Shown: positions 1-8,787 of the stretch, one piece after another | Layout of the letters: each line of letters begins with the position of its first letter | Position numbering within the stretch: the stretch's first letter is position 1 | Assembly (NCBI GenBank): GCA_959602645.1 | Contig: CAUGTZ010000015.1 | Coordinates: 1-64,000, forward strand | DNA: 64,000 nt | Source: an uncultured Collinsella sp. | GTDB taxonomy: Bacteria > Actinomycetota > Coriobacteriia > Coriobacteriales > Coriobacteriaceae | Direction: 5' to 3' | Made by a program: the position numbers and the translations under genes | Notes under the pieces: generated by a model | Told to the model about the DNA's origin: nothing | Seen by the model: only the letters and a program-made list of their open reading frames with translations | The model's database searches: none

Positions 1-59
1 GCGCCGCGCTGGGAAGGGCCGCGTAGCGGTCCAAGAAATCGTCCGCAGTCCCATCTGCC

Positions 60-82
60 AAAATAAACCTGTCCCTTTTTGG
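60..82 (-). repeat. Interspersed intergenic repeat, copy A
   Basis: Read on the minus strand this begins AAAAAGGGACAGGTTTATTT. It matches an intergenic stretch at 47650-47670 at 20 of 21 positions, and shares the GGGACAGGTT core with 33355-33364. The rest of positions 1-140 shows no gene. Confidence 0.5.
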
Positions 83-205
83 TCGGTCGCCGTTTAGGGG
101 CGGATTGATAACGCTCGCTGATTGTAGTCTTGACCTGCGCTAGAATAGTGCCATCTGAATGTCCGGGCGCATGGAGGCGTGCGCCCGTATGCTGAGGAGG
201 ACTCT

Positions 206-1900
206 ATGGCAACTGTTGCCGCACCTATCGATGCTACGTCGACCGCCGCTTGGAAGGCGCTCGAGGCTCATCAGGAGAAGCTTGAGGCTGAAGGTATCGA
301 CCTCAAGGCCTGGTTCGCCGCCGATGCCGAGCGCGTGAACAAGCTGAGCTTTGACGCCGGTGACCTGCACTTCGATCTGTCGAAGAACCTGGTGACCGAT
401 GAGACCGTCAAGCTGCTGTGCGATCTTGCCCGCGAGGTGAAGCTCGAGGAGCGCCGCGACGCCATGTTCTCCGGCGAGCACATCAACACCACCGAGGACC
501 GCGCCGTCCTGCACACCGCGCTGCGCCGCCCGGCAAGCGAGAAGGGCCAGCTCATCGTTGACGGCCAGGATGTCGTTGCCGACGTGCACGAGGTCCTCGA
601 CCGCATGTACGCCTTTGCCGAGCGCGTGCGCTCCGGTGAGTGGAAGGGCGTTACCGGCAAGAAGATCGAGCATCTGGTGTCCATCGGCATCGGCGGCTCC
701 GACCTGGGCCCGGTCATGGCCTACGAGGCCCTGCGTCCCTACGCCGACGCCGGTATCGATTGCCGCTATATCTCCAACATCGACCCCAACGACCAGGCCG
801 AGAAGCTCAAGGGTTTGGATCCCGAGACCACGCTCGTGATCATCGTCTCCAAGACCTTCACCACGCTTGAGACCCTCACCAACGCCCGCGAGGTCAAGAC
901 CTGGATGCTCGAGCAGCTCAAGGCTCAGGGTGCCATCGACGGTTCCGATGAACAGAACGCCGAGGCTGTGGCAAAGCACTTCGTCGCCGTTTCCACCGCA
1001 CTCGAGAAGGTCGAGGCTTTCGGTATCGACCCGGCCAACGCCTTTGGTTTCTGGAACTGGGTCGGCGGCCGCTACTCCGTCGACTCCGCCGTGGGCCTGT
1101 CGCTGATCGTCGTGCTCGGCCCCGAGCGTTTCCAGCAGTTCCTTGAGGGCTTCCACGCCATCGACGAGTACTTCTGCAACACGCCGCTCGAGAACAACGC
1201 CGTCGCGCTGATGGGTCTGCTCAACGTCTGGTACGTCAACTTCTTCGGTTCCAAGAGCCACGCCGTGCTGCCGTACTGCCAGTACCTGCATCGTTTCCCG
1301 GCCTACCTGCAGCAGCTCACCATGGAGTCCAACGGCAAGCATGTCCGCTGGGACGGCAGCGCCGTGACCTCCGACACCGGTGAGATCTTCTGGGGCGAGC
1401 CCGGTACCAACGGCCAGCATGCCTTCTACCAGCTGCTGCACCAGGGCACCGTGGTGGTCCCGGCCGACTTCATCGCCTTCGCCAACACCGCCAACCCCGC
1501 GACCGACAGCGGTCAGGACGTGCACGAGCTGTTCCTGGGCAACTTCCTTGCCCAGACCAAGGCGCTCGCCTTTGGCAAGACGGCCGACGAGGTTCGTGCC
1601 GAGGGTACGCCCGAGCAGATCGTCCCGGCTCGCTGCTTTGAGGGCAACCGCCCGACGACCTCGATCTTTGGCGACACGCTGACCCCGTTCGCGCTCGGCG
1701 AGCTCATCGCCCTGTACGAGCACATCACGTTTGTCGAGGGTACGGTCTGGGGCATCGACTCCTACGACCAGTGGGGCGTTGAGCTGGGCAAGCAGCTTGC
1801 CAAGCAGATCACCCCTGCCTTCCACGACGACGCCGCCAAGGCCGAGCAGGACGCTTCGACCCAGGCGCTCATCGAGTTCTATCGCGCGCACCGTAAGTAG
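206..1900 (+). CDS. pgi: Glucose-6-phosphate isomerase
   Basis: Interconverts glucose 6-phosphate and fructose 6-phosphate in glycolysis and gluconeogenesis (cytosolic). The 564-residue product carries the SIS-fold signature GIGGSDLGP, the segment [20 protein letters not shown], and the C-terminal PGI signature region with [19 protein letters not shown]. The length is typical of the family. I chose ATG 206 because GAGGAGG stands at 194-200; an in-frame ATG at 179 has no such site. A possible -10 (TAGAAT, 142-147) lies upstream with no convincing -35. The gene is monocistronic and followed by a strong terminator. Confidence 0.97.
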   Translation: MATVAAPIDATSTAAWKALEAHQEKLEAEGIDLKAWFAADAERVNKLSFDAGDLHFDLSKNLVTDETVKLLCDLAREVKLEERRDAMFSGEHINTTEDRAVLHTALRRPASEKGQLIVDGQDVVADVHEVLDRMYAFAERVRSGEWKGVTGKKIEHLVSIGIGGSDLGPVMAYEALRPYADAGIDCRYISNIDPNDQAEKLKGLDPETTLVIIVSKTFTTLETLTNAREVKTWMLEQLKAQGAIDGSDEQNAEAVAKHFVAVSTALEKVEAFGIDPANAFGFWNWVGGRYSVDSAVGLSLIVVLGPERFQQFLEGFHAIDEYFCNTPLENNAVALMGLLNVWYVNFFGSKSHAVLPYCQYLHRFPAYLQQLTMESNGKHVRWDGSAVTSDTGEIFWGEPGTNGQHAFYQLLHQGTVVVPADFIAFANTANPATDSGQDVHELFLGNFLAQTKALAFGKTADEVRAEGTPEQIVPARCFEGNRPTTSIFGDTLTPFALGELIALYEHITFVEGTVWGIDSYDQWGVELGKQLAKQITPAFHDDAAKAEQDASTQALIEFYRAHRK

Positions 1901-1931
1901 GATTCGCTGCGAAAACTAACGCATAGCCGAC

Positions 1932-1963
1932 AAGGGCCCGTATCCGTTGGGATGCGGGCCCTT
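1932..1963 (+). terminator. Intrinsic terminator of pgi
   Basis: A 14-bp stem with arms AAGGGCCCGTATCC and GGATGCGGGCCCTT (one G-T wobble) and loop GTTG. The T run is short. Confidence 0.8.
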
Positions 1964-2137
1964 TGCTATCTGGATAGAATGGAATGTATCGGGAGGCGCC
2001 TCGACGGGCATCGCAATCGTCGAAGGCACGCCGTTCATGTTTGGGACAATGTGACATTTTTCCCGTTGCAAACAGCGCCGCCGTGGGTGTTCTGTATGAT
2101 GGCTCAGACAAGGTTGCTCAATGACAGGGAGGCACAT

Positions 2138-2980
2138 ATGGCAATTAAAGCCATCGCAATGGATATCGACGGTACGCTTACCAACGACCAGAAGGTGATC
2201 AGCCCGCGTACGCGCGAGAAGCTGCTTGCGGCGCAGGAATCGGGTATTAAGCTCATCTTGGCTTCGGGTCGTCCCGCCTGGGGTCTTCACGCCTTGGCGC
2301 AGGAGCTCGACCTTCAAAACCATGACGGTCTGCTAGTTGCCTTTAATGGCGCGCATGTGGTCGACGCTCAGACCGATGAGGTCCTTTTTGACCAGGCCAT
2401 GCCGGTCGATGAACTGCACCGCCTGATTGACCATCTGCGCAACTTTGACGTGATCCCCATCATCTCGCTTGGTCGCGATCTGCATGTCGAGGATTCGTAC
2501 CACTGCATGATTACGCTGCCGGACGGCTCGCAGAAGAACATCGTCAAATACGAGCGCGATGCGTGCGATCTTAAGATTCGCGAGGTGGAGAGCCTGCATG
2601 AGGTCGTGGACACTTATCCTGTGGACAAGCTTCTGACGGCGGGCGATCCGGCCTATCTGCAGGCGCATTATGAGGAGATGTATGCGCCCTTTACCCAGAC
2701 GCTTTCGGGCATGTTTACGGCCGACTGGTACTTTGAGTACACGGCGCCCGGTATCGACAAAGCCCGTGCGCTCGAGGGCGCCCTGCCCAAGCTCGGCATC
2801 GATGCCAGCGAGGTCGTATCGTTTGGCGACGGCCAGAACGACAAGTCCATGATTGAGTGGGCTGGTACCGGCGTCGCCATGGGTAACGCTGTCGATGAAG
2901 TCAAGGCCGTGGCCCAGATGGTGACCGCCAACAACAACGAAGACGGTATCGCGGTGGCACTTGACCAGCTGCTGGGTTAG
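2138..2980 (+). CDS. Cof-type HAD phosphatase
   Basis: A 280-residue HAD-superfamily hydrolase of the Cof/YidA class (cap type IIB), which usually dephosphorylates sugar phosphates or similar small metabolites. Visible motifs in order: motif I MDIDGTLTNDQK near the N-terminus, motif II ILASGRP, the conserved K before the loader segment (GIDKARALEGAL), and motif IV VSFGDGQNDKSMIEWAG with GVAMGNA. The start at 2138 follows AGGGAGG. The reading frame is open further upstream to 1952, but that part overlaps the pgi terminator. The substrate cannot be told from sequence. Confidence 0.9.
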   Translation: MAIKAIAMDIDGTLTNDQKVISPRTREKLLAAQESGIKLILASGRPAWGLHALAQELDLQNHDGLLVAFNGAHVVDAQTDEVLFDQAMPVDELHRLIDHLRNFDVIPIISLGRDLHVEDSYHCMITLPDGSQKNIVKYERDACDLKIREVESLHEVVDTYPVDKLLTAGDPAYLQAHYEEMYAPFTQTLSGMFTADWYFEYTAPGIDKARALEGALPKLGIDASEVVSFGDGQNDKSMIEWAGTGVAMGNAVDEVKAVAQMVTANNNEDGIAVALDQLLG

Positions 2981-3002
2981 AATCGCCGATAGTGCATGGT
3001 TC

Positions 3003-3028
3003 GGGCGTCCGCTTGCGGGCGCCCTTTT
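3003..3028 (+). terminator. Terminator after the Cof-type gene
   Basis: A 9-bp stem, GGGCGTCCG with CGGGCGCCC, loop CTTG, then TTTT. It lies between two HAD genes, so they are probably separate units or only partly coupled. Confidence 0.75.
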
Positions 3029-3043
3029 GTTAGGGAGGGTGCC

Positions 3044-3703
3044 GTGTCCGCATTTCCGTTCGACGCCGTTATCTTTGACATGGACGGTGTCATCGTCGAT
3101 ACCGAGTATTACTACCTGGGGGAGACTGCCGCGTTTGCCAAGGAGCTTGGGTTGAATCTGACCCAAGAGGAGTTGAACGGGCAGGTTGGTACCTCGCATC
3201 AGTTCTTCCTGCATATGTTGGTCGATTGGTTTGAGCGCGCCGGTAAAGGGCACTTCACTGGCGAGGAAGCGTTGGCCCGTTGGGACGAGTGGGCGCATAA
3301 GCGTCCGCGTGACTACCAGGCTTTGATTAACCCGGGCGCTGTGGATACGATTCGAGAGTTGCCGCGCCGCGGCGTTCGCGTGGCGCTTGCCAGCTCGTCT
3401 CCCATGGATAGCATCGAGGAAGTGCTCAATGCGTGCGGGCTGTCGGATGCCTTTGAGTATGTGGTGAGCGGCGAGCAGTTTAAGGAGAGCAAGCCCGAGC
3501 CCGACATTTACCTGCATGCGCTGGATTTGCTGGGGCTGTCCGCGAATCGCTGCTGCTGCGTTGAGGATTCCGTTCCGGGCATTACCGCGGGTAAGCGAGC
3601 CGGCCTGACGGTCATTGCCAAGCGCGAGGAGCGCTTCGGCTTTAGTCAAGATGCCGCGGACAAGATTATCGACCAGCTGCCGGAGCTGCTCACGCTTTCT
3701 TAG
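3044..3703 (+). CDS. HAD phosphatase, beta-phosphoglucomutase-like
   Basis: A 219-residue subfamily IA HAD hydrolase. Motif I is VIFDMDGVIVDTE, motif II is ALASSSPMDSIEEVL, and motifs III/IV are KPEPDIYLHALDLLG and CCVEDSVPGITAGKRAG. This arrangement is shared by beta-phosphoglucomutases and phosphatases of sugar phosphates, so phosphatase or mutase activity on a hexose phosphate is likely but unspecified. I chose GTG 3044 because AGGGAGG precedes it and an earlier in-frame ATG (2996) sits before the upstream terminator. Confidence 0.88.
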   Translation: MSAFPFDAVIFDMDGVIVDTEYYYLGETAAFAKELGLNLTQEELNGQVGTSHQFFLHMLVDWFERAGKGHFTGEEALARWDEWAHKRPRDYQALINPGAVDTIRELPRRGVRVALASSSPMDSIEEVLNACGLSDAFEYVVSGEQFKESKPEPDIYLHALDLLGLSANRCCCVEDSVPGITAGKRAGLTVIAKREERFGFSQDAADKIIDQLPELLTLS

Positions 3704-3787
3704 GAGCGCGGTAGTTGCGCGTTTTTCGGGTCAGATGAGTAAATAGCCGACATTTTGGTGCGACACCTAGCATACTTTAAGCCAATG

Positions 3788-3826
3788 CGGGCTTAAGGAC
3801 TTGTTGAATGCCCTTAAGCCCGTTTT
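3788..3826 (+). terminator. Hairpin with T run before the GntR gene
   Basis: A perfect stem of CGGGCTTAAGG and CCTTAAGCCCG with a 13-base loop, followed by TTTT. It probably terminates the HAD gene. Because it sits just upstream of a GntR gene it could also be a regulator site. Confidence 0.6.
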
Positions 3827-3853
3827 AGACTTAATTGTGCTTGGAGAGGGTAT

Positions 3854-4597
3854 ATGCCACCGACTGAAGGGCTAACTGACGGTAAAGCAGCGATACCGCT
3901 GTACCAACAGGTTATCGATATCATCAAAAACGAAATCAACTCCGGTGCCTACAAGGCAGGTGCGCGGATACCCAACGAATTCGAATTGGCTGAGAGCTAT
4001 AAAGTTGGCCGCGTTACCGTGCGACGCGCTATTGAGGAGCTCGTCCAGCAGGGCTATCTAACGAAGCGACAGGGGAAAGGCACGTTTGTCAATGCCCCCA
4101 AGCTCAAGCGCAAGATTCGCCAGAAGGATGACGTCCAGAGTTTTTCGGACGCATGCCGCGTAAACGGAATGGAACCGGGGGCGCGTGTCATTTCGAGAAA
4201 GATACTGCCGGCGGATTCCACCGAAGCACAGTTCTTTGGCGTTCCCGTTGGAACTGACTTGATCTGCGTTGAGCGCGTGCGTACTGCCGATGGCGTCCCT
4301 GTCATGCTCGAGAACAACATATATGTTTACGAGGGCAACGCCTATCTATCAACGGCACCTCTATCTAACCAATCCATTTTTGAGTTCGTGCGCAACCGAA
4401 CGGGCCGCACGCCCGCGTTTACCGACCCGTGCACGCTTGAGATCGCGTGCGCGTCGCCCGAGGTCGCTCGGTTGTTGGCAGTTCCCGTTGGCGAACCCTT
4501 GTTTTATATGGAAGCCTTCTTTTTCGATGAGCAGCGACGGCCGTTTATCATCGGTCGTCAGCGGATCGTTGGGTCTCGCTACGTTTTTGACATCTAG
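3854..4597 (+). CDS. GntR-family regulator with UTRA domain
   Basis: A 247-residue transcription factor of the HutC subfamily. Residues 12-80 form the GntR winged helix (LYQQVIDIIKNEINSGAY, then GRVTVRRAIEELVQQGYL, then RQGKGTFV). Residues 95-245 form the ligand-binding UTRA domain, ending in QRRPFIIGRQRIVGSRYVFDI. UTRA domains usually sense a sugar phosphate or amino-acid-related effector. The gene stands immediately upstream of, and co-oriented with, a catabolic operon preceded by a 9+9 bp palindrome, so it is the probable local regulator. ATG 3854 follows GGAGAGGG. Confidence 0.93.
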   Translation: MPPTEGLTDGKAAIPLYQQVIDIIKNEINSGAYKAGARIPNEFELAESYKVGRVTVRRAIEELVQQGYLTKRQGKGTFVNAPKLKRKIRQKDDVQSFSDACRVNGMEPGARVISRKILPADSTEAQFFGVPVGTDLICVERVRTADGVPVMLENNIYVYEGNAYLSTAPLSNQSIFEFVRNRTGRTPAFTDPCTLEIACASPEVARLLAVPVGEPLFYMEAFFFDEQRRPFIIGRQRIVGSRYVFDI

Positions 4598-4611
4598 GAC
4601 ATTGCGTATGA

Positions 4612-4644
4612 AAGCGCCCGGTGGATTATCTCACCGGGCGTTTC
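4612..4644 (+). terminator. Terminator of the GntR gene
   Basis: Stem CGCCCGGTG with CACCGGGCG, eight-base loop, flanked by AA and TTT. It isolates the regulator gene from the operon downstream. Confidence 0.75.
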
Positions 4645-4707
4645 CATACCGTTCACGGCGCAAACGCAACCGTTCAACCGCGTTGTGGCAATCAGTTTGA
4701 AATTATC

Positions 4708-4736
4708 TTGATGACGAGAAAAGCTGCTGGTAATCT
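4708..4736 (+). promoter_or_regulatory. Probable sigma-70 promoter of the catabolic operon
   Basis: TTGATG at 4708-4713, exactly 17 bases, TAATCT at 4731-4736. Transcription would begin near 4743, a few bases before the palindrome at 4751-4773. Confidence 0.65.
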
Positions 4737-4750
4737 ATAGAACGTCATAG

Positions 4751-4773
4751 AACGTTTGCCTTGTGCAAACGTT
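4751..4773. promoter_or_regulatory. Palindromic operator, likely GntR site
   Basis: AACGTTTGC and GCAAACGTT form a perfect 9+9 bp inverted repeat around CTTGT. The site lies about 8-30 bases after the predicted transcription start, where a bound repressor would block elongation. The adjacent GntR/UTRA gene is the natural candidate to bind it. Confidence 0.65.
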
Positions 4774-4815
4774 GAAGCGAGATGCGATGCAGTCTCGAGT
4801 TCTTTGGAGGTATCT

Positions 4816-6279
4816 ATGTCAGATACGAAGGCGAAGAAGACAACCAGACGTTTTAAGTTCAAATTACCGCATGTCTATACGATCATGTTCTTGCTGATCG
4901 TTGTCTTTGCGGTCTTGACTTGGATCGTTCCCTCTGGTCAGTATCAGCGCAAGACGATTTCGACAGCGGCGGGCGAGCGTGAAGTCGCCGTTGCTGGAAC
5001 CTATGAACAGGTCGATAAGAACTACACCGATTCCGAGACCGGCGAGACCATCAATCTGGGTCAGGATATCTTCGCGGTCCTGCAAGCGCCCACTAAGGGC
5101 ATCCAGGAGGCTGCCGACGTCGTTGCGTTCGTCTTATTGATTGGCGGATCGTTCGCAATCATCACCAAGACCAACGCTTTGAATGCCGGCATGAGCCGTG
5201 TGATTAAAAAGCTCAAGAACAAGGACATCCTCATCATTCCCATCACGATGACGTTGCTGTCCATTTGCGGCACCACGTTTGGTATGTCTGAGGAAGCCCT
5301 GCCGTTCTATGCCATCTTCATTCCCATCATGATGGGTATCGGTTATGACTCGATGACGGCATTCATCATCTGCTTCCTTGGTCCTAACCTGGGATATTGT
5401 GCTTCGACCATCGACCCGTTTAATGTTTTGATCGCCCAAGGCATCATTGGCATCGAGGGCAATCCGCAACTGTGGCTGCGCGCCGTTTCTTGGGTCATCT
5501 TCACTGCCGTCGGTATCGCATGGGCTATGCGCTACGCCATGCGCGTCAAGAAAAACCCCGAGTCGTCCATTACGTACGAGGACGATAAGCTCAAGCGTAT
5601 CGAGTTTTCCGTGACCGATGCCTCCATCGAGGAAGAGTTCACTACCCGTCAGAAGCTCGTGCTTATCGATTTTGCTTGCGGTATGGGCATTATCGTCTGG
5701 GGTCTTGTTACCCAGGGTTGGTACATGAATGAGATTTCCGCCGTGTTCCTTGGCATGGGCTTGCTTGCCGGTATCCTGGGCGGTCTTGACCAGCAGACGA
5801 TTGCCGAGGAGTTCGTTAAAGGTCTCGCCGACTTTGCGTACGCCGCCATCGTTATCGGTATCGCTCGCGGTATTCTGGTCATCGCCGAGGGCGGCATGAT
5901 CATCGACACCATCCTCCAGGCGCTCGCTACTGCGCTCGCCGGTGCACCCGCCGCCGTCTACACCACGTTTATGTATATCGTCCTTGGCCTGCTCTCTTTG
6001 CTGGTTCCCTCGAGTTCTGGCCTGGCGGCACTCACCATGCCCGTTATGGGCCCCCTGACCGAGCTCATGGGCCTCAATCCCGAGGCGGCCGTTACCGCGC
6101 TCCAGTTTGCCAACCAGACCATCAACACCATCAGTCCCGTGGCGGGCATGACGGTTGCCGGCCTTGGCGTGGCTAAGATTTCGTTTGGCCAATGGTGGAA
6201 GACCATTTGGAAGTTCTTCATCTTCATGGTCGTGTTTGGCTTGGTCATTACTGCCATTTCTGGCATGCTTCCGGCGTAG
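4816..6279 (+). CDS. YfcC-family membrane transporter
   Basis: A 487-residue integral membrane protein of the YfcC/DcuC-like ion transporter superfamily, members of which carry C4-dicarboxylates, basic amino acids or their peptides. It has a basic cytoplasmic N-terminus, a first membrane span from about residue 23 (YTIMFLLIVVFAVLTWIVP, then SGQY), an extracytoplasmic stretch, and about ten further spans. Typical family segments include FGMSEEALPFYAIFIPIMMG and the C-terminal LVPSSSGLAALTMPVMGPL. ATG 4816 follows TTTGGAGG. It is the first gene of the operon, so it probably imports the substrate that the following enzymes degrade. Fructoselysine operons normally use an APC-type permease, so this is a replacement. 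Confidence 0.88.
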   Translation: MSDTKAKKTTRRFKFKLPHVYTIMFLLIVVFAVLTWIVPSGQYQRKTISTAAGEREVAVAGTYEQVDKNYTDSETGETINLGQDIFAVLQAPTKGIQEAADVVAFVLLIGGSFAIITKTNALNAGMSRVIKKLKNKDILIIPITMTLLSICGTTFGMSEEALPFYAIFIPIMMGIGYDSMTAFIICFLGPNLGYCASTIDPFNVLIAQGIIGIEGNPQLWLRAVSWVIFTAVGIAWAMRYAMRVKKNPESSITYEDDKLKRIEFSVTDASIEEEFTTRQKLVLIDFACGMGIIVWGLVTQGWYMNEISAVFLGMGLLAGILGGLDQQTIAEEFVKGLADFAYAAIVIGIARGILVIAEGGMIIDTILQALATALAGAPAAVYTTFMYIVLGLLSLLVPSSSGLAALTMPVMGPLTELMGLNPEAAVTALQFANQTINTISPVAGMTVAGLGVAKISFGQWWKTIWKFFIFMVVFGLVITAISGMLPA

Positions 6280-6288
6280 GTGATTATA

Positions 6289-7872
6289 ATGTCCGATCGT
6301 TTGACGGTCCTGACGTCCAAGAGTGTCTTTACCGGTACGGGGGACCTACCGTTTGAAGGTTTCGTAGCAGTCCGTGACAATCGAATTGAGGCGGTTGGCA
6401 CCAAGTGTGAGGTAGCTTCGTATTTGACCCAGGCGGACGAGGTAGTTGACCTGGGCGACCGCACCGTCATGCCTGGCTTGATCGATGTGCATACCTTCTA
6501 TACAGGCTGGGCGCTGCGGACGTTGGGGCCTGATCTGTCCGGCATCGCTGATGCCAAAGAGGCCGTGTCGCTCTTGCGTGCATGGAAAGAAGATCATCCG
6601 GATTGCGCGGCGGCTTTTGGCCACAACCTGCCCGAAACGTTGGCATCGGATGCCGAGAACGCAAATACGGCAGCTGTGTTTGACGACTGTTTTGGCGATA
6701 TCCCTGTCGTCTGCTTTACACCGGGTGCGGAGACCTGCGTTCTCAATGCTGCCGCCAGTGCGCGATACGGCTTCACACCCCAGGCGTGCTATGCCGAGAA
6801 GATCTGGCGCATGATGAGCGATTTCCTTGCGCTGCCCGAGGTGCGTGCGGGGTATTCGGACTACATGAGCATGCTTAACGAGCGCGGCGTTACCGCCATC
6901 AAGGAGATGACGTATGATGACTACTACGGTTTTGCCGACGAAATGGCTCGCCGTGAGGAATCTGGTGAGCTGACGGTTCGCGTCTCTATGATGTCGCAGC
7001 CGGTGGGTGCCGGTGCAAATCTGTCATATGCTCGCGAGGCACGAGAGCGCTTCCGGGGTCCGTTCGTTCGTTTTTCTGGCTTCAACCGTATGACTGATCG
7101 CGGCGTATGGGCGGGGCTTGCCGAGATGATTGACCCCTATGAGGACACGGCCGATGCGGGCGCTGCCGGCAAGACGGTTGTCGAGGAGCCCGAGTGGGAT
7201 CTGATTGAGAACGAGCTGCGCGCAATTGATGCTGACGGCTTCCGATACTCCTTGCATTGCCAGGGCGATGGCGCCGTTCGTCGCACCGTGGCGCTCTATG
7301 CCTCGCTGCCTCGAGACGAGCATGGACGGTTGCTTCGCCGCCATGCGATTACCGATCTCGAGAACTCTGATCCGACCGATCTTGTCGAGTTTGGCATGTT
7401 GGGTGGAATTTGCGAGGTCTATCCGCAGATTTTGACGCTGGACCGGCGCGAGGATTGCCTGTCGATGATGCGTCGACAAATTGGCGAGACGCGACTTTTG
7501 CACAGCTGGAATCGCCGCGGCATGGAAGATTCCGGATGCACGGTGTGCTGTGGTACGGATTTGCCGCTGCTGATTCCGAGCCTGGGCGAGTCAATCTACA
7601 GCGCGTGCGGCGGATTCTTCGACGATGGACTGCCCGTGAATGAGGCCAACGCGCTGACACTTGTCGAGCTCTTGCGCGCTTGGACTGCCGGGGGCGCGTA
7701 CGATCTGATGCGCGAAGACGAACTGGGTACGCTCGAGGTCGGCAAGCTTGCCGATATTTGCGTGCTCGATCGGGATGTGTTCGACCTCGATTATCGCGAC
7801 GCACGCGATCTTTCGGTTGATATGACGATGTCGGACGGACAAATCGTGTTCGATCGAAATAAGGAGGCATAA
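6289..7872 (+). CDS. Amidohydrolase, YtcJ-like
   Basis: A 527-residue member of the amidohydrolase 3 (YtcJ-like) family, which hydrolyses C-N bonds using one or two metals. Visible: the N-terminal composite domain, PGLIDVHTFYTG, LHCQGDGAV, RHAITDLEN, CCGTDLPLL and the closing KLADICVLDRDVF. The usual metal-binding HxH after strand 1 is here H68-T-F70, so the second histidine is missing. The protein may bind one metal or have changed activity. ATG 6289 follows TAGGTG; GTG at 6280 is possible. It lies 9 bases after the transporter gene. A role in releasing an amine or amino acid from an imported conjugate is inference. Confidence 0.8.
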   Translation: MSDRLTVLTSKSVFTGTGDLPFEGFVAVRDNRIEAVGTKCEVASYLTQADEVVDLGDRTVMPGLIDVHTFYTGWALRTLGPDLSGIADAKEAVSLLRAWKEDHPDCAAAFGHNLPETLASDAENANTAAVFDDCFGDIPVVCFTPGAETCVLNAAASARYGFTPQACYAEKIWRMMSDFLALPEVRAGYSDYMSMLNERGVTAIKEMTYDDYYGFADEMARREESGELTVRVSMMSQPVGAGANLSYAREARERFRGPFVRFSGFNRMTDRGVWAGLAEMIDPYEDTADAGAAGKTVVEEPEWDLIENELRAIDADGFRYSLHCQGDGAVRRTVALYASLPRDEHGRLLRRHAITDLENSDPTDLVEFGMLGGICEVYPQILTLDRREDCLSMMRRQIGETRLLHSWNRRGMEDSGCTVCCGTDLPLLIPSLGESIYSACGGFFDDGLPVNEANALTLVELLRAWTAGGAYDLMREDELGTLEVGKLADICVLDRDVFDLDYRDARDLSVDMTMSDGQIVFDRNKEA

Positions 7873-7873
7873 G

Positions 7874-8725
7874 ATGTCTGAATCCAAACCGACGCTGCGC
7901 CGCGAACAGATTGCGGGCATGAATATCCACTACATCATGTGGTCGCTCGATTACTTCCTTGATGTGCAGCAGCGTTTGGGCTTTGAGTCCATTGAGCTGT
8001 GGTGTGCAGAGCCGCATGTGACACTCGACCATACGGGCTACTTTGAGGCTGAGGTCCTGGCGAAAAAGGCTGCAGACCGTGGGCTTAGGTATCGTACTCT
8101 GTGCCCCGAGAATGTTTGCTATCCTTGGCAGTACTGCGCACGCAAACCGCTGCATGAACAGCGCAGCCTGGCGTACTTTAAGCACGGCATTGAGCTTGCC
8201 GAGGTACTTGGGTGCGACCGTATGTCCGTCAACTCGGGCTGGGGCGACTGGGACGAGGACCGCGAGGAAGCCTGGAAGCGCAGCCGCGAGCACTTGTCCA
8301 TTCTGGCGGAGTATGCCGGCGAGCACGGTCTGGTGCTTACGATGGAAAGCCTGCGTCCCGAGGAGAGCAACCTTGTGACGACGGTTTCCGATGCGAAGCG
8401 CATGATTGACGAGGTCGCGAGCCCGTACTTACAGCCCATGGTTGATACAACCGCGATGGGCGTTGCGGGCGAGACGCTCGAGGACTGGTTTGCCGCCTTT
8501 GGTGATGGGGCAATTCACGAGATGCACTTTATCGACGGCGACCCGTATGGCCATCTGGTGTGGGGCGATGGCAAGCACGATATGGACGCCTTCGTCGCCA
8601 CACTCAACGCCCATGGTTTCGACGGCATGCTGGGCCAGGAAATCACGGACGGCCGTTACTACGATGACCCGGCGGCGGCAGATGCCAAGAACATGGCCGC
8701 ATTCGAGAAATATCTGATTGACTAA
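7874..8725 (+). CDS. Sugar phosphate isomerase/epimerase, FrlC-like
   Basis: A 283-residue TIM barrel of the AP-endonuclease 2 / xylose-isomerase-like family. FrlC, the closest functional type by context, epimerises psicoselysine to fructoselysine. Candidate metal ligands expected for the family are visible: the Glu in MESLRPEES, the Asp in MVDTTAMG, the His in MHFIDGDPYGH and the Glu in LGQEITDGRYY. It starts one base after the preceding stop region with AAGGAGG upstream, so it is tightly coupled. The neighbouring SIS and PfkB genes support a role in keto-sugar conjugate catabolism; the substrate is not established. Confidence 0.82.
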   Translation: MSESKPTLRREQIAGMNIHYIMWSLDYFLDVQQRLGFESIELWCAEPHVTLDHTGYFEAEVLAKKAADRGLRYRTLCPENVCYPWQYCARKPLHEQRSLAYFKHGIELAEVLGCDRMSVNSGWGDWDEDREEAWKRSREHLSILAEYAGEHGLVLTMESLRPEESNLVTTVSDAKRMIDEVASPYLQPMVDTTAMGVAGETLEDWFAAFGDGAIHEMHFIDGDPYGHLVWGDGKHDMDAFVATLNAHGFDGMLGQEITDGRYYDDPAAADAKNMAAFEKYLID

Positions 8726-8787
8726 AACAACTATCGGCCACGCAGCCAACGTCATTGATTGCGGACTAAACAAGAAAGGAACTGGAT

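Noticed and set aside
140..1891. 583-codon open frame on the minus strand
   Set aside because: Antisense shadow of pgi with no recognised motif.
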